A DNA stretch of 64,000 bases from Glycomyces lechevalierae (GTDB lineage Bacteria; Actinomycetota; Actinomycetes; Mycobacteriales; Micromonosporaceae), in the NCBI RefSeq assembly GCF_027622945.1, contig NZ_JAPZVQ010000002.1, positions 77,840 through 141,839 of the forward strand, given 5' to 3'. Position numbers and translations under genes: made by a program. Below the pieces are notes generated by a model. That model worked only from the letters and a program-made list of their open reading frames with translations. It was not told where the DNA came from and did no database searches. This document shows, in pieces, positions 1 to 8,116 of this stretch; the stretch's first letter is position 1; each line of letters starts with the position of its first letter.

Positions 1-569
1 GGTTCGCCTACCGGCACAGCGTCTTCAAGCACTCCGACCGGTACCTCGTGCTCAGCGTCGACTTCCGGCTCGCATCGTCCGAGGAGTCCCAGCCGATCGC
101 CTACGCGGAGTTGGCGAAGCGGCTCGGCGTCGAAGTGGGCGACCGGGCACCCATGCCGCTGGTCCGCGAGAAGGTGCTGGAGCTGCGGCGCGGCAAGGGC
201 ATGGTCCTCGACGAGACGGACCACGACACCTGGAGCGCCGGTTCCTTCTTCACCAACCCGATCATCGGCGCGGCCGACTTCCACGAGGTCGCGGAGCGGG
301 CGGGAGGCGAACCCCCGCACTGGAAGACGGCCGACGGGAACGTCAAGGTCTCGGCCGCGTGGCTCATCGGCGCGGCCGGTTTCGAGAAGGGCCACAAGCG
401 GGGTAACGCCGGCTTGTCCACAAAGCACACTCTTGCTTTGACGAACCGGGGCGGGGCCTCCGCCGCCGAGATCCTGGCCCTCGCCGCCGAAGTCGTCGAC
501 AAGGTCGAAGAGGACTTCGGCATCCGCCTCCACCCCGAACCGGTCATGGTCAACGCCAGCCTCGGCTGA
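1..569 (+). CDS. murB: UDP-N-acetylenolpyruvoylglucosamine reductase, C-terminal part
   Basis: The reading frame is open from the window edge to the TGA at 567-569, so the 5' part of the gene lies outside. The visible ~188 residues match the C-terminal half of MurB: FAYRHSVFK near the edge, then GSFFTNPI (the substrate-binding loop), a WLIGAAGF-KG segment and the HTLALTNRGGASA stretch. MurB reduces UDP-GlcNAc-enolpyruvate to UDP-MurNAc with NADPH and FAD in cytoplasmic peptidoglycan precursor synthesis. The GTG at 48 is internal, because similarity continues upstream of it. Identification is firm; the N-terminal FAD domain cannot be seen. Confidence 0.93.
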   Translation, partial: FAYRHSVFKHSDRYLVLSVDFRLASSEESQPIAYAELAKRLGVEVGDRAPMPLVREKVLELRRGKGMVLDETDHDTWSAGSFFTNPIIGAADFHEVAERAGGEPPHWKTADGNVKVSAAWLIGAAGFEKGHKRGNAGLSTKHTLALTNRGGASAAEILALAAEVVDKVEEDFGIRLHPEPVMVNASLG

Positions 570-628
570 CTGGTCGACACGGAGCATTCGACACGCGGGG
601 CCGCTCATGCTTCGGCGATAATCGAGGC

Positions 629-796
629 ATGCCTACAGTCCGCATCACTGGCATCTCTGACGAGGCGCTGGCCCGCTTGAGATCTCGCGCCACCGCGAAG
701 CACCAGTCACTTGAGGTATACGTCCGCGACCTGATCGAACGCGAGGCGGCTGTGGCGGCTATCGAAATCGCTGCCGAGCTGCAGCGCCGGCGTTAA
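629..796 (+). CDS. Orphan ribbon-helix-helix antitoxin-like protein, 55 aa
   Basis: A 55-residue protein starting MPTVRITGISDEALARLR, with a short beta strand and two helices typical of FitA/VapB-type ribbon-helix-helix antitoxins (the SLEVYVRDLIERE part corresponds to the second helix). It begins six bases after GATAAT (617-622), the arrangement of a leaderless actinobacterial transcript. No toxin follows on the same strand. Instead it converges on the vapC gene and the two stop codons share the bases TTAA (793-796). It may be a leftover of another TA pair or an extra antitoxin acting on the neighbouring VapC; the sequence cannot decide. Confidence 0.6.
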   Translation: MPTVRITGISDEALARLRSRATAKHQSLEVYVRDLIEREAAVAAIEIAAELQRRR

Positions 797-1206
797 GAAG
801 TCGGGGGCGTGAGAAACTCGCAGCGAGGTCCGTTGCTGCGCGTCAACTTAAGGTCGGTGGTCAGCAGCGGAGCCCGTCGCCATTCGGCGACAGCGATATA
901 TGAGGCGTCGTATGCGGTCACACTGCCGCGCAGTTCCCAGATGCGACTCGCCAGAACCGTGAACGGTTCGCAGTGCACTGGCATGGCCTGCAGATCGCGG
1001 AAGGCGAGTGCGGCCGCCGTCTCGTCGATGGTTCCCTTGTGTGCCTCGCGGCGGAGGATGTTCGCCGTCTCGTAGTGCAGCATTTCCGGCGCAAAGAGCC
1101 GCTTGCCGCGCATGTGGCCGACCGCCCATTCGCTGATCGGCCCGGGCTCGATGAGCACCGCGGCGACTGCTGAAGCGTCGACGACGAGCCCGTCTCCATC
1201 GGTCAT
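793..1206 (-). CDS. vapC: PIN-domain toxin VapC-like ribonuclease
   Basis: A 137-residue PIN domain. The acidic residues expected to hold Mg2+ are present: D10 in VVDASAV, E46 in HYETANIL, D100 in TAYDASYIAVAE and D118 in LLTTDLKL. VapC toxins cleave tRNA or rRNA and are silenced by their antitoxin. The ATG at 1206 overlaps the stop of the antitoxin gene by ATGA, so the two are translationally coupled. Length and motif order are normal, so the toxin looks intact. The natural RNA target cannot be inferred. Confidence 0.85.
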   Translation of the reverse strand: MTDGDGLVVDASAVAAVLIEPGPISEWAVGHMRGKRLFAPEMLHYETANILRREAHKGTIDETAAALAFRDLQAMPVHCEPFTVLASRIWELRGSVTAYDASYIAVAEWRRAPLLTTDLKLTRSNGPRCEFLTPPTS

Positions 1207-1457
1207 CGGCGATCTGCGTCCCGCGATTCGAGGATGTCTTCGATGGTGACGGTGGAACCTGAAGCGTGTACCCGCGCGCGTGCCCGTTCAAGAACCACAT
1301 CAAGGGGCGGATGCGACACCGTGGACTCGATCAAGGTGAGCATGTACTCCTGCAATGACTGCCGCTGGCGGGCTGCCCGAGCGGCCAGTTCGTCCCGCCA
1401 TTCGACCGGTACATGCCGGATCGTCACGCTGGTTTCTATCGTACCGGTTTCGCTCAT
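1203..1457 (-). CDS. vapB: FitA/VapB-like antitoxin
   Basis: An 84-residue antitoxin with an N-terminal ribbon-helix-helix (ETSVTIRHVPVEWRDELAAR, then SLQEYMLTLIEST) and a C-terminal tail of the kind that wraps the PIN toxin. An in-frame ATG lies further upstream at 1496, but a TATAAT box sits exactly six bases before the ATG at 1457, so a leaderless transcript starting at 1457 is preferred. The gene immediately precedes and overlaps vapC. It likely represses its own promoter as part of the VapBC complex. Confidence 0.8.
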   Translation of the reverse strand: MSETGTIETSVTIRHVPVEWRDELAARAARQRQSLQEYMLTLIESTVSHPPLDVVLERARARVHASGSTVTIEDILESRDADRR

Positions 1458-1463
1458 GCCTGC

Positions 1464-1469
1464 ATTATA
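1464..1469 (-). promoter_or_regulatory. -10 box of leaderless vapBC promoter
   Basis: Perfect TATAAT on the minus strand, six bases before the antitoxin ATG. No good -35 hexamer is visible 17 bases upstream. It lies between hemB and vapB, so the TA pair need not be read from the haem operon. Confidence 0.6.
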
Positions 1470-1496
1470 GCTGCATTGGATGCGAACTAGATTCAT

Positions 1497-2483
1497 CTAG
1501 CGGAGGAGGGCTGCCGCTTCCAGCGCGGCGTAGGTGGCGATGATGCCGGCGCCTGCTCGCTTGATGCTGGTCAAGCTCTCCAAGATGGCCGCGTCGCGGT
1601 CGATCCAGCCTCGCTCCGCTGCCGCCACGATCTGGGCGTATTCGCCGCTGATGTGGTACGCCGCAACGGGAACCGGGCTGCGTTCGGCGGCCGCCTTCAC
1701 GATGTCGAGGTACGGCAGGGCCGGTTTGACCATGACGATGTCCGCGCCCTGCTGGATGTCCAGGTCGATCTCGTGCAGCGCCTCGGTGGTGTTCGCGTTG
1801 TCCTGCTGGTAGGTGCGGCGGTCGCCCTGGAGCTGCGACTCGACCGCGTCGCGGAACGGGCCGTAGAACGCGCTGGCGTACTTCGCGGCGTACGCGAGGA
1901 GGCCCGTGTCGGTGCGGCCCGCTTCGTCAAGGGCCGCACGCACATAGCCGATCTGGCCGTCCATCATCCCCGAGGCGCCGAGCAGGTCCGCGCCCGATTC
2001 GGCGAGGGTCAGGCCCATCTCCGCGTAGCGCATCAGCGAGGCGTCGTTGTCCACAGTGCCGTCGGGGCGGAGCACGCCGCAGTGGCCGTGGTCGGTGAAC
2101 TCGTCCAGGCACAGGTCGGGGATGACCACGAGGTCGTCGCCGATCTCCTCGCGGATCGCCCGCGTCGTGACGTTCAGGATGCCGTTCGGATCGGTTGCGG
2201 CCGAACCGATCGCGTCGCGCAGCAGCGGGATGCCGAAGGGCATGAGCCCGCCGATCCCGGCCCGCGCCGCCTCGACGGCCAGCTTGCGCACCGAGTCCAC
2301 GGAGTGCTGGAACACCCCGGGCATCGAGGCGATCTCGAGCGGCTCCGTCAAGCCCTCCTTGACGAACACCGGGAGCACCAGATCGGACGGATGGACGCGC
2401 GTCTCGGCCACGAGACGGCGAAGGGCCGCAGTGCGCCGCAGCCTTCGAGGACGGATGACCGGGAACTCGGGGCTGTTCGGCAC
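1497..2483 (-). CDS. hemB: Delta-aminolevulinic acid dehydratase (porphobilinogen synthase)
   Basis: Condenses two 5-aminolevulinates to porphobilinogen. The two active-site lysines are in [12 protein letters not shown] and [11 protein letters not shown] (residues 201 and 253 from the chosen start). The metal site reads [14 protein letters not shown]: the classical three-cysteine zinc site is incomplete, as in the Asp-containing, Mg/K-responsive bacterial enzymes. A GTG at 2492 is also in frame, but AAGGAG abuts it; the GTG at 2483 has that AAGGAG at a proper eight-base spacing. It is the last gene of the hem operon, 31 bases after the hemD stop. Confidence 0.95.
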   Translation of the reverse strand: MPNSPEFPVIRPRRLRRTAALRRLVAETRVHPSDLVLPVFVKEGLTEPLEIASMPGVFQHSVDSVRKLAVEAARAGIGGLMPFGIPLLRDAIGSAATDPNGILNVTTRAIREEIGDDLVVIPDLCLDEFTDHGHCGVLRPDGTVDNDASLMRYAEMGLTLAESGADLLGASGMMDGQIGYVRAALDEAGRTDTGLLAYAAKYASAFYGPFRDAVESQLQGDRRTYQQDNANTTEALHEIDLDIQQGADIVMVKPALPYLDIVKAAAERSPVPVAAYHISGEYAQIVAAAERGWIDRDAAILESLTSIKRAGAGIIATYAALEAAALLR

Positions 2484-2514
2484 TGCGACCACTCCTTCTA
2501 AATCGTCAACGCTC

Positions 2515-4095
2515 TCAACGGAACCGCAGGGCCGTCGGGCCCTGGATCTTCTGGCCCCGGCGGGTCTTGATCGGACCCTCGGCCAGACGCTGCTTCAACT
2601 CCATCGCGTACTCGGCCAGCGCCTCGATGAGGTCCGGCACGGACGCGTTCTCCGGCTTGGCGTCCACGCGCAGGCCGAACTCGGTCGCCGTGTCCGCGGT
2701 CGCCGGGCCGATGCACGCCACGACGGTGCGCTGGTGCGGCTTGCCCGCGATGCCGACGAGGTTCCGCACGGTGGACGACGAGGTGAACAGCACCGCGTCG
2801 AACCCGCCGGACTTGATGGCGTCGCGGATGTCCGCGGCCGGCGGCGAGGCGCGCACGGTGCGGTACGCGGTGACGTCGTCGACCTCCCAGCCGCGTTCGG
2901 TCAGGCCTGAGACCAGGGTCTCGGTCGCGATGTCCGCGCGCGGCAGCAGGACCCGGCCGACCATGTCGAGGATCGGGTCGTGCGGCGGGAAGACCTCGAG
3001 CAGGCCCTCGGAGGACTGCTGCCCGGTCGGGATGAGCTCGGGCTCGATGCCGAACTCGCGCACGGCGTTCGCGGTCGCCTCGCCGATGCAGGCGATGCGG
3101 AGGCCGCCGAAGGCGCGGGCGTCGAGGCCGTGCTCCTTGAACTTCTCCCAGATGGCCTTCACCGAGTTCTGGCTGGTGAAGACGATCCAGGCGTAGCGGC
3201 CGTCGACGAGGCCCTTGATGGCCCGCTCCATCTGGGCGGGCGTGCGGGGCGGCTCGACGGCGATGGTCGGGACCTCGCACGGGATGGCGCCGTAGGCGCG
3301 CAGGCGCTCGGACATGATGCCGGCCTGCTCCTTGGTGCGGGGGATGAGGACCTTCCAGCCGTAGAGCGGGCGGCCCTCCCACCAGGCGAGCTCGTGGCGG
3401 TCGTCGACGCCGGGGCCGATGGTGAGCACGACCTGCCCGGCGTAGCCGAGGGCCGCCTCCACGAACGTGTCCACAGAGGACGTGGTGGTGTACTCGGTCT
3501 CGCCGGTCGCGTCGCCGGTGACGGCCACGGCGGTCTCGCCCGAGACGCCGCCCGCGAGCAGGATGTCCCGCAGGGACGACAGGTCCGAGACGTCCGCGGT
3601 GACGGTGAGGCTGCCGCGCTTGATCGCGTCCGCGATCATGAGCGGCTCGATGGAGGCGATGTCGTCGATGTCGATGACCGTGCGGATCTCCCCGGGCGGC
3701 ATGCCCGCGTAGACCGCGACGGCCTGCGCGTGGCTCATGCCCGGGATGACCTCGAAGCGGGCCTGCTCGGCGCTGGCGGCCTTGATCTCGGCCTTCGCGA
3801 GCCGGTTCGGGTAGGCGTCGCCGACGATGAGGCGGGCGATGTTCTCGCCCTCGCGGGCGGCGGCGGCCATGAGCTTGCCCTGGTCGCTCGGGGAGGACTC
3901 GATGAGCTTGATCCGCGAGTCGTCGCCGTTGAGCTCCTTGGCGGTCTCGATGAGCGACTGCGGGAGCGACCGGTCGTAGTAGACCCGGTCGGCCTCGCGG
4001 ATCGCGTCGAGGGCGCGCTTGGTCAGCAGTCCCGGGTCGCCTGGGCCGGTCCCGACGAAACGCACGCGGCCCACCGGCTTACGGGCACTGGTCAT
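2515..4095 (-). CDS. hemD: Fused uroporphyrinogen-III methyltransferase-like / uroporphyrinogen-III synthase
   Basis: A 526-residue fusion. Residues ~8-250 follow the SUMT/CobA tetrapyrrole-methylase fold (starts [15 protein letters not shown], later [18 protein letters not shown]). Residues ~255-510 are HemD ([37 protein letters not shown]), which closes hydroxymethylbilane into uroporphyrinogen III. The usual SUMT loop GDPFVFGRG is replaced by [10 protein letters not shown], so methylation of uroporphyrinogen may be lost or altered, while the HemD half looks complete. ATG is preceded by GGAGAG; the start overlaps the hemC stop (ATGA). The same fusion is known from streptomycetes. Confidence 0.92.
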   Translation of the reverse strand: MTSARKPVGRVRFVGTGPGDPGLLTKRALDAIREADRVYYDRSLPQSLIETAKELNGDDSRIKLIESSPSDQGKLMAAAAREGENIARLIVGDAYPNRLAKAEIKAASAEQARFEVIPGMSHAQAVAVYAGMPPGEIRTVIDIDDIASIEPLMIADAIKRGSLTVTADVSDLSSLRDILLAGGVSGETAVAVTGDATGETEYTTTSSVDTFVEAALGYAGQVVLTIGPGVDDRHELAWWEGRPLYGWKVLIPRTKEQAGIMSERLRAYGAIPCEVPTIAVEPPRTPAQMERAIKGLVDGRYAWIVFTSQNSVKAIWEKFKEHGLDARAFGGLRIACIGEATANAVREFGIEPELIPTGQQSSEGLLEVFPPHDPILDMVGRVLLPRADIATETLVSGLTERGWEVDDVTAYRTVRASPPAADIRDAIKSGGFDAVLFTSSSTVRNLVGIAGKPHQRTVVACIGPATADTATEFGLRVDAKPENASVPDLIEALAEYAMELKQRLAEGPIKTRRGQKIQGPTALRFR

Positions 4096-5072
4096 GTTCT
4101 CTCCATCAACAGTCGTCTAGAGCTTGGGTCTAACTTCAATAGTTGCTCGGCACCCACCTCGAGGAGGTCCTCGGCCAGCGCCCGCCCCACGGCGGCGGCC
4201 CGGGCGGCCAGTTCGGCGGCGCCCGCATCGCCTGTGTCGGGGAGAGCGGCGGTGGTCGAGAGCCGCTCGACGACGGAACCGTCCTCGGCAGCGACGGCCC
4301 CCCGCAGATACAGGTCGACCTCGTCCGGTGAGGCGCCTTCGGCGACATCGGCGAGTGCGGCGACGGGAGCGCTGCATCCGGCTTCGAGTCTTTGCAGAAG
4401 GGCGCGTTCGGCGGCGACGGCGGCCTGTGCGTACCGGTCGTTGAGCTTACTTGAGATCCGCGCAGATGTCATGTCGGCTTTGCGGCATTCGACCGCCAAC
4501 GCCCCTTGTGCGGGGGCGGGAAGCATCACTAGCGGGTCCAGGTATTCCGTGATCTCCGCCTGGCGTCCGATGCGCCCGATGCCGGCGGCCGCGAGGATCA
4601 CTCCATCGAGGTCGGCGCCGACGCGGCCGATGCGGGTGTCGATGTTGCCGCGGATCGGCACGCACTCGAAGCCGCGGCCCATGGCGTTCAGCTGCGCGAT
4701 GCGCCGGGGCGAGCCGGTGCCGATGCGCGCGCCCGGTCCCAGGTCGGCGAGGGTGCGGCCGCCGGAGGCGACGAGCACGTCGCGCGGGTCGGCGCGCGGG
4801 GGCACCGCGATGACGAGGTGCTCGGGCTGGGCCGTGGGCAGGTCCTTGTAGGAGTGGACGGCGATGTCGATCTCCTCGTGCTCCAGCGCTTCCCGCAGCT
4901 GGTTGACGAAGACCCCGACGCCGAGCTGGGCGACGGGCACGGTCGTGCCGTCTCCTGTGGTCTTGATCTCGACGAGCTCCACCCGCTCCCCCGTGAGGCG
5001 CGCTATCTCGTCCGCGATCATCCCGCTCTGTGCCAGCGCGAGCTTCGATCCCCTGGTCCCGACTCGGATCAC
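4092..5072 (-). CDS. hemC: Hydroxymethylbilane synthase (porphobilinogen deaminase)
   Basis: A 326-residue enzyme that polymerises four porphobilinogens into hydroxymethylbilane. It starts with the family hallmark IRVGTRGSKLALAQ; the dipyrromethane cofactor cysteine is C233 in LEAGCSAPVAALA, and the RGNIDTR loop is present. The frame is open far upstream, but similarity starts at the GTG at 5072, which has AAGGGA about eight bases before it. It lies 14 bases after hemA and overlaps hemD by four bases, so it is co-translated with both. Confidence 0.95.
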   Translation of the reverse strand: MIRVGTRGSKLALAQSGMIADEIARLTGERVELVEIKTTGDGTTVPVAQLGVGVFVNQLREALEHEEIDIAVHSYKDLPTAQPEHLVIAVPPRADPRDVLVASGGRTLADLGPGARIGTGSPRRIAQLNAMGRGFECVPIRGNIDTRIGRVGADLDGVILAAAGIGRIGRQAEITEYLDPLVMLPAPAQGALAVECRKADMTSARISSKLNDRYAQAAVAAERALLQRLEAGCSAPVAALADVAEGASPDEVDLYLRGAVAAEDGSVVERLSTTAALPDTGDAGAAELAARAAAVGRALAEDLLEVGAEQLLKLDPSSRRLLMERT

Positions 5073-5086
5073 AGGTGCTTCCCTTC

Positions 5087-6490
5087 CTAAGGCCGGCGCG
5101 GCGAAGGCGCTCCGGGCTGCTGTGGGGCGGTGCCGAGGGTCCCGTCGGGCGATTCGGCCGCGACGGGGTTGATCTTGAGCGCGTCCGCGAGGTCGCCGGT
5201 CTGCGGTTCGGCGACCGCGGCGGCGTCGAGCGCGAAGAGGTCGCGCAGGGCGCGGGCGTAGTCGGGCGCGCCGGGCTGGCCGGCGAGCTCGCGCACGCGC
5301 ACGGTGGGCTCGTGGAGGAGGCGCTGCACGACGCGGTGCACGGTGCGGGCGACCTCGGCGCGCTGGTCGTCGGTGAAGTCGCCGCGGCGGGCGACGCGGG
5401 CGAGCTCGGTCTCGACGATGTCGGCGGCGACGGAGCGGAGGGCCGCCACGGTGGGGGTGACGGCGGCGGCGCGCAGGCTCTCGTTGTAGGCCGCGATCTC
5501 CTCGGCGAGCAGGGCCTCGACCTCGGCGAGGGTGTCGGCAGCGGCCCCGGCGCCGTCGGCGCGCTGGATCTCGGCGATGTCGACGACGTGCACGCCGTCG
5601 AGGCGCGAGACCGCTTCGGCGACGTCCTTGGGGAGGGCGAGGTCGCAGACGACGAGCGGCGCGGTGCGGCCCGCGAGGTGGGCGGCGCGCAGCACCGGCT
5701 CGGGCGAGGAGGTCGCGCACACGAGCAGGTCCACTTGCGCCGCAAGGGAGGCGAGGTCGTCGTAGGGGGCGGTCGCGGCGTCCCAGACGGCGGCGAGGCG
5801 CTCGGCCTTGTCGCGGTCGCGGTTGGCGACGGCGAGGGACTTGACGCCCGAGCGGGCGAGGGTCGCGGTGGCGAGGCTGCCCATGGCGCCGGCGCCGACG
5901 ACGGCGGCGCGGGCCTGGGCGACGCCGCCGGGGAACCCGGCGCGGACCAGGGCCCGCTCGGCGAGTTCGAGGGCGGCGCTGACCACGGAGGGCGCAGCGG
6001 CGTCCACGTCGGTCTCGGCGTGGATCCGCTTGCCCACGCGCAGGGCCTGCTGGAACAGTTCGTGGAGGTGGCGGCCGACCTGGTCGGCCTCGCGCGCGGT
6101 CTCGTACGCGTCGCGGAGCTGGCCGAGGATCTGCGGCTCGCCCGCGACCATGGAGTCGAGGCCGGCGGCGACGCGGAAGGCGTGGGCGGCGGCGTCGGCG
6201 CCGTGGCGCACGTACCCGCAGGAGGCGAAGTCGAGCTCGGCTTCGGATTCGTTCAGGCCCCACACGCGGTGGAGCTCGTCGACGATCGCGGACAGGCCCC
6301 CGTGGAAGGTGGCGGCGGTCGCGTACACCTCGACGCGGTTGCAGGTGGAGAGCACGACGGCCTCGCGGACCTCGCCGCCGCGCAGGAGCGCGCGCGAGAG
6401 GTCGGCGGCGGCCTCGGGGCCCACCGCGAGCCGTTCCAGGGTCTCCACCGCGGCACTGCGATGCGAGATGCCCACTACCAGGAGGTTCAC
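5087..6490 (-). CDS. hemA: Glutamyl-tRNA reductase
   Basis: A 467-residue enzyme catalysing the first step of C5-pathway tetrapyrrole synthesis: reduction of glutamyl-tRNA(Glu) to glutamate semialdehyde with NADPH. The N-terminus MNLLVVGISHRSAAVE and the catalytic cysteine C50 in LSTCNRVEVYA are diagnostic. The NADPH-binding VVGAGAMGSLA and a C-terminal dimerisation helix follow. The last ~35 residues are a low-complexity Pro/Gly tail. It is the first biosynthetic gene after rex (45-base gap), so haem synthesis appears tied to the NADH/NAD-sensing repressor. Confidence 0.95.
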   Translation of the reverse strand: MNLLVVGISHRSAAVETLERLAVGPEAAADLSRALLRGGEVREAVVLSTCNRVEVYATAATFHGGLSAIVDELHRVWGLNESEAELDFASCGYVRHGADAAAHAFRVAAGLDSMVAGEPQILGQLRDAYETAREADQVGRHLHELFQQALRVGKRIHAETDVDAAAPSVVSAALELAERALVRAGFPGGVAQARAAVVGAGAMGSLATATLARSGVKSLAVANRDRDKAERLAAVWDAATAPYDDLASLAAQVDLLVCATSSPEPVLRAAHLAGRTAPLVVCDLALPKDVAEAVSRLDGVHVVDIAEIQRADGAGAAADTLAEVEALLAEEIAAYNESLRAAAVTPTVAALRSVAADIVETELARVARRGDFTDDQRAEVARTVHRVVQRLLHEPTVRVRELAGQPGAPDYARALRDLFALDAAAVAEPQTGDLADALKINPVAAESPDGTLGTAPQQPGAPSPRRP

Positions 6491-6535
6491 TTCACCGTTC
6501 CCGTCTCTTGGCCGTTCCGGTTCACGTCTCCGCGT

Positions 6536-7267
6536 TCACGCCTCCAGCGGCCGGCGTGACTGCCCGACCCCTGCGTTCGCCTGGCCGATGGTCTTGTGGT
6601 GTTCGTGGAAGGAGAGGATCTGCAGCTCGACGGCCAGGTCGACCTTGCGGACCGCCACGCCCTGCGGCACGGCGAGCACGCACGGCGCGAAGTTGAGAAT
6701 GCTTGTGACACCAGCATCTACGAGGAGGTCGGCCACATGTTGGGCGGCCGCGCCCGGTGTGGCGATGACCCCTATGTTGATGCCCTCGTCACGGACCGCG
6801 CCCGCCAGGAGCGCCACGTCGCGCACTCGGATCCCGTCCAAGTCCTTCCCAATGATGCCCGGGTCGGCGTCGAAGAGGCCAACGATGTCGAACCCTCTTT
6901 CGGAGAACCCGGGGTACCTGGCCAGGGCCTGGCCCAAGTGGCCCAGGCCGATGATGGCCACGCGGGAGTCTTTCGTGAGTCCGAGCACACCCGCGATGTA
7001 GGCGGCGAGCGCGGCCACGTTGTAGCCGACGCCGCGCATCCCGGACGCGCCGAGCTGGGAGAGGTCCTTGCGGAGCATCGCCGAGTTGACGCCGGTGGCG
7101 GCCGCGAGGGTTTCAGAGGAGACGGTCTCGACGCCGGACTCGCCCAGCGAGCTGAGCGCCCGCAGGTACTCGGGCAGGCGCCTGACCGTCGCCGGCGGGA
7201 GGTCGGCGGCGGAAGCGGGAGGGCCGCTCGGGGCCCGGTGGTCGGTGCCTTCGCCGGTGGTCGTCAA
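6536..7267 (-). CDS. rex: Redox-sensing transcriptional repressor Rex
   Basis: Rex represses respiratory and haem genes and leaves DNA when NADH is high. The N-terminal winged helix is seen in ATVRRLPEYLRALSSL and TLAAATGVNSAMLRKDLSQLG; the Rossmann part begins RVAIIGLGHLGQALA. The C-terminus has the FHEHHK helix region. The open frame reaches a TTG at 7318, but the TTG at 7267 is preceded by GGAG at eight bases and gives 243 residues, close to the family length, so it is chosen. I searched the upstream region by eye for the Rex palindrome (TTGTGAA-N4-TTCACAA type) and did not see it. Confidence 0.93.
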   Translation of the reverse strand: MTTTGEGTDHRAPSGPPASAADLPPATVRRLPEYLRALSSLGESGVETVSSETLAAATGVNSAMLRKDLSQLGASGMRGVGYNVAALAAYIAGVLGLTKDSRVAIIGLGHLGQALARYPGFSERGFDIVGLFDADPGIIGKDLDGIRVRDVALLAGAVRDEGINIGVIATPGAAAQHVADLLVDAGVTSILNFAPCVLAVPQGVAVRKVDLAVELQILSFHEHHKTIGQANAGVGQSRRPLEA

Positions 7268-7550
7268 TGGTGGAACTCCAGGTCCGCTAGTTCCGCGCCG
7301 CCGTTCACCGGCGCGCAACCCAGCTTAGGAGGTGGACCGTGGGGAAGCTCGCACAGGCGGTGCTAACCAGGCCTGGGGACGCGACTCGGCGGCTCGCGGG
7401 ACCGGTGCGGTACACCCCCGTAACACTGGGCGAGGCCCAGCTGTACCGAAACCCGTTTATTCCCGGCGAGCCGCCGTCTGAAGTGATTTTGCCCCAAAAC
7501 ACCGGAGAACCCCGCAAATCCAGTTTTTTCGGCGCGTCGCGTCCGGCGGG

Positions 7551-7790
7551 TCAGGACGCCGCGAGGTCGCGCCTGAGGCGTGGCACGTCCACGTCCCAGT
7601 AGCTGTGCTCGCGCCCGTCGAGGAGCACCACCGGGAGGCGGTCTCCGTATTCGCGTGCCAACGCAGCGTCGTCGGCGACGTCCACCTCGGCCCAGTCGAC
7701 GCCCGTCTCGCGCGCCACCAGCGCGAGGTCGGCCCGCGCCGCGCCGCACAGATGGCAATCCCTTGTAGTCAACAGCGTCAGCCTGTTCAC
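7551..7790 (-). CDS. Glutaredoxin-like thiol protein
   Basis: A 79-residue thioredoxin-fold protein with a CHLC redox motif near the N-terminus (TTRDCHLCGAARADL) and a cis-proline region RLPVVLLDG, matching the short glutaredoxin-like family (DUF836) that accompanies rex/hemA in actinomycetes. The frame is open further upstream, but GTG at 7790 has a strong GGGAGG-type ribosome binding site. The substrate is unknown; a role in redox balance beside Rex is inferred from position only. Confidence 0.8.
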   Translation of the reverse strand: MNRLTLLTTRDCHLCGAARADLALVARETGVDWAEVDVADDAALAREYGDRLPVVLLDGREHSYWDVDVPRLRRDLAAS

Positions 7791-7815
7791 CCTGCTCCCT
7801 CCCCGCAACGGAAGA

Positions 7816-7832
7816 TCGCACAATCTGTGCGA
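7816..7832. promoter_or_regulatory. 17-bp palindrome upstream of the glutaredoxin-like gene
   Basis: TCGCACA-ATC-TGTGCGA: perfect 7-bp arms, 3-bp spacer, 25 bases before the start codon at 7790. The position suits an operator or a hairpin in the leader. No family is recognised. Confidence 0.4.
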
Positions 7833-7909
7833 CACCCTCCGTCATTCCTCGATCACTATTGAGCCAGAACCGGTCCGCGAACGCGGGCCTCACAACATTT
7901 GGGGAGGTA

Positions 7910-8116
7910 ATGGTGGGATTCCGCCCCCGCGAAGAAGGGTACGTCGGTGTGCCGGACGAACGCCGACATCGCCCGCAGTCAAGCCGTCACCGAACGCGAC
8001 ACGCCGAACGCAAATACGCGTCGGCGGCCCTCCTGATTTCTAGACTCAGGCGGGTCAGTCCCTGCGGGACCCGATCGCATGACTCGGCCCGACCCCTCAC
8101 ACGAGGAGGCCACTAG
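7910..8116 (+). CDS. Possible small upstream ORF coupled to bldN, 68 aa
   Basis: An ATG/GTG pair at 7910/7913 follows GGGGAGG, and the frame ends with a TAG that overlaps the bldN start as TAGTG (8114-8118). The product is Arg/His-rich with no recognised domain, and its second half uses rare codons (AGA, CGA, TCA), which argues against a conserved protein. It could be a leader peptide controlling bldN translation, or chance. The rest of 7791-8115 has no gene. Confidence 0.25.
   Translation: MVGFRPREEGYVGVPDERRHRPQSSRHRTRHAERKYASAALLISRLRRVSPCGTRSHDSARPLTRGGH

Noticed and set aside
7419..7424. CGTAAC upstream of rex as a second BldN-type -35 box
   Set aside because: No CGTTGT-like box at 16-18 bases downstream.
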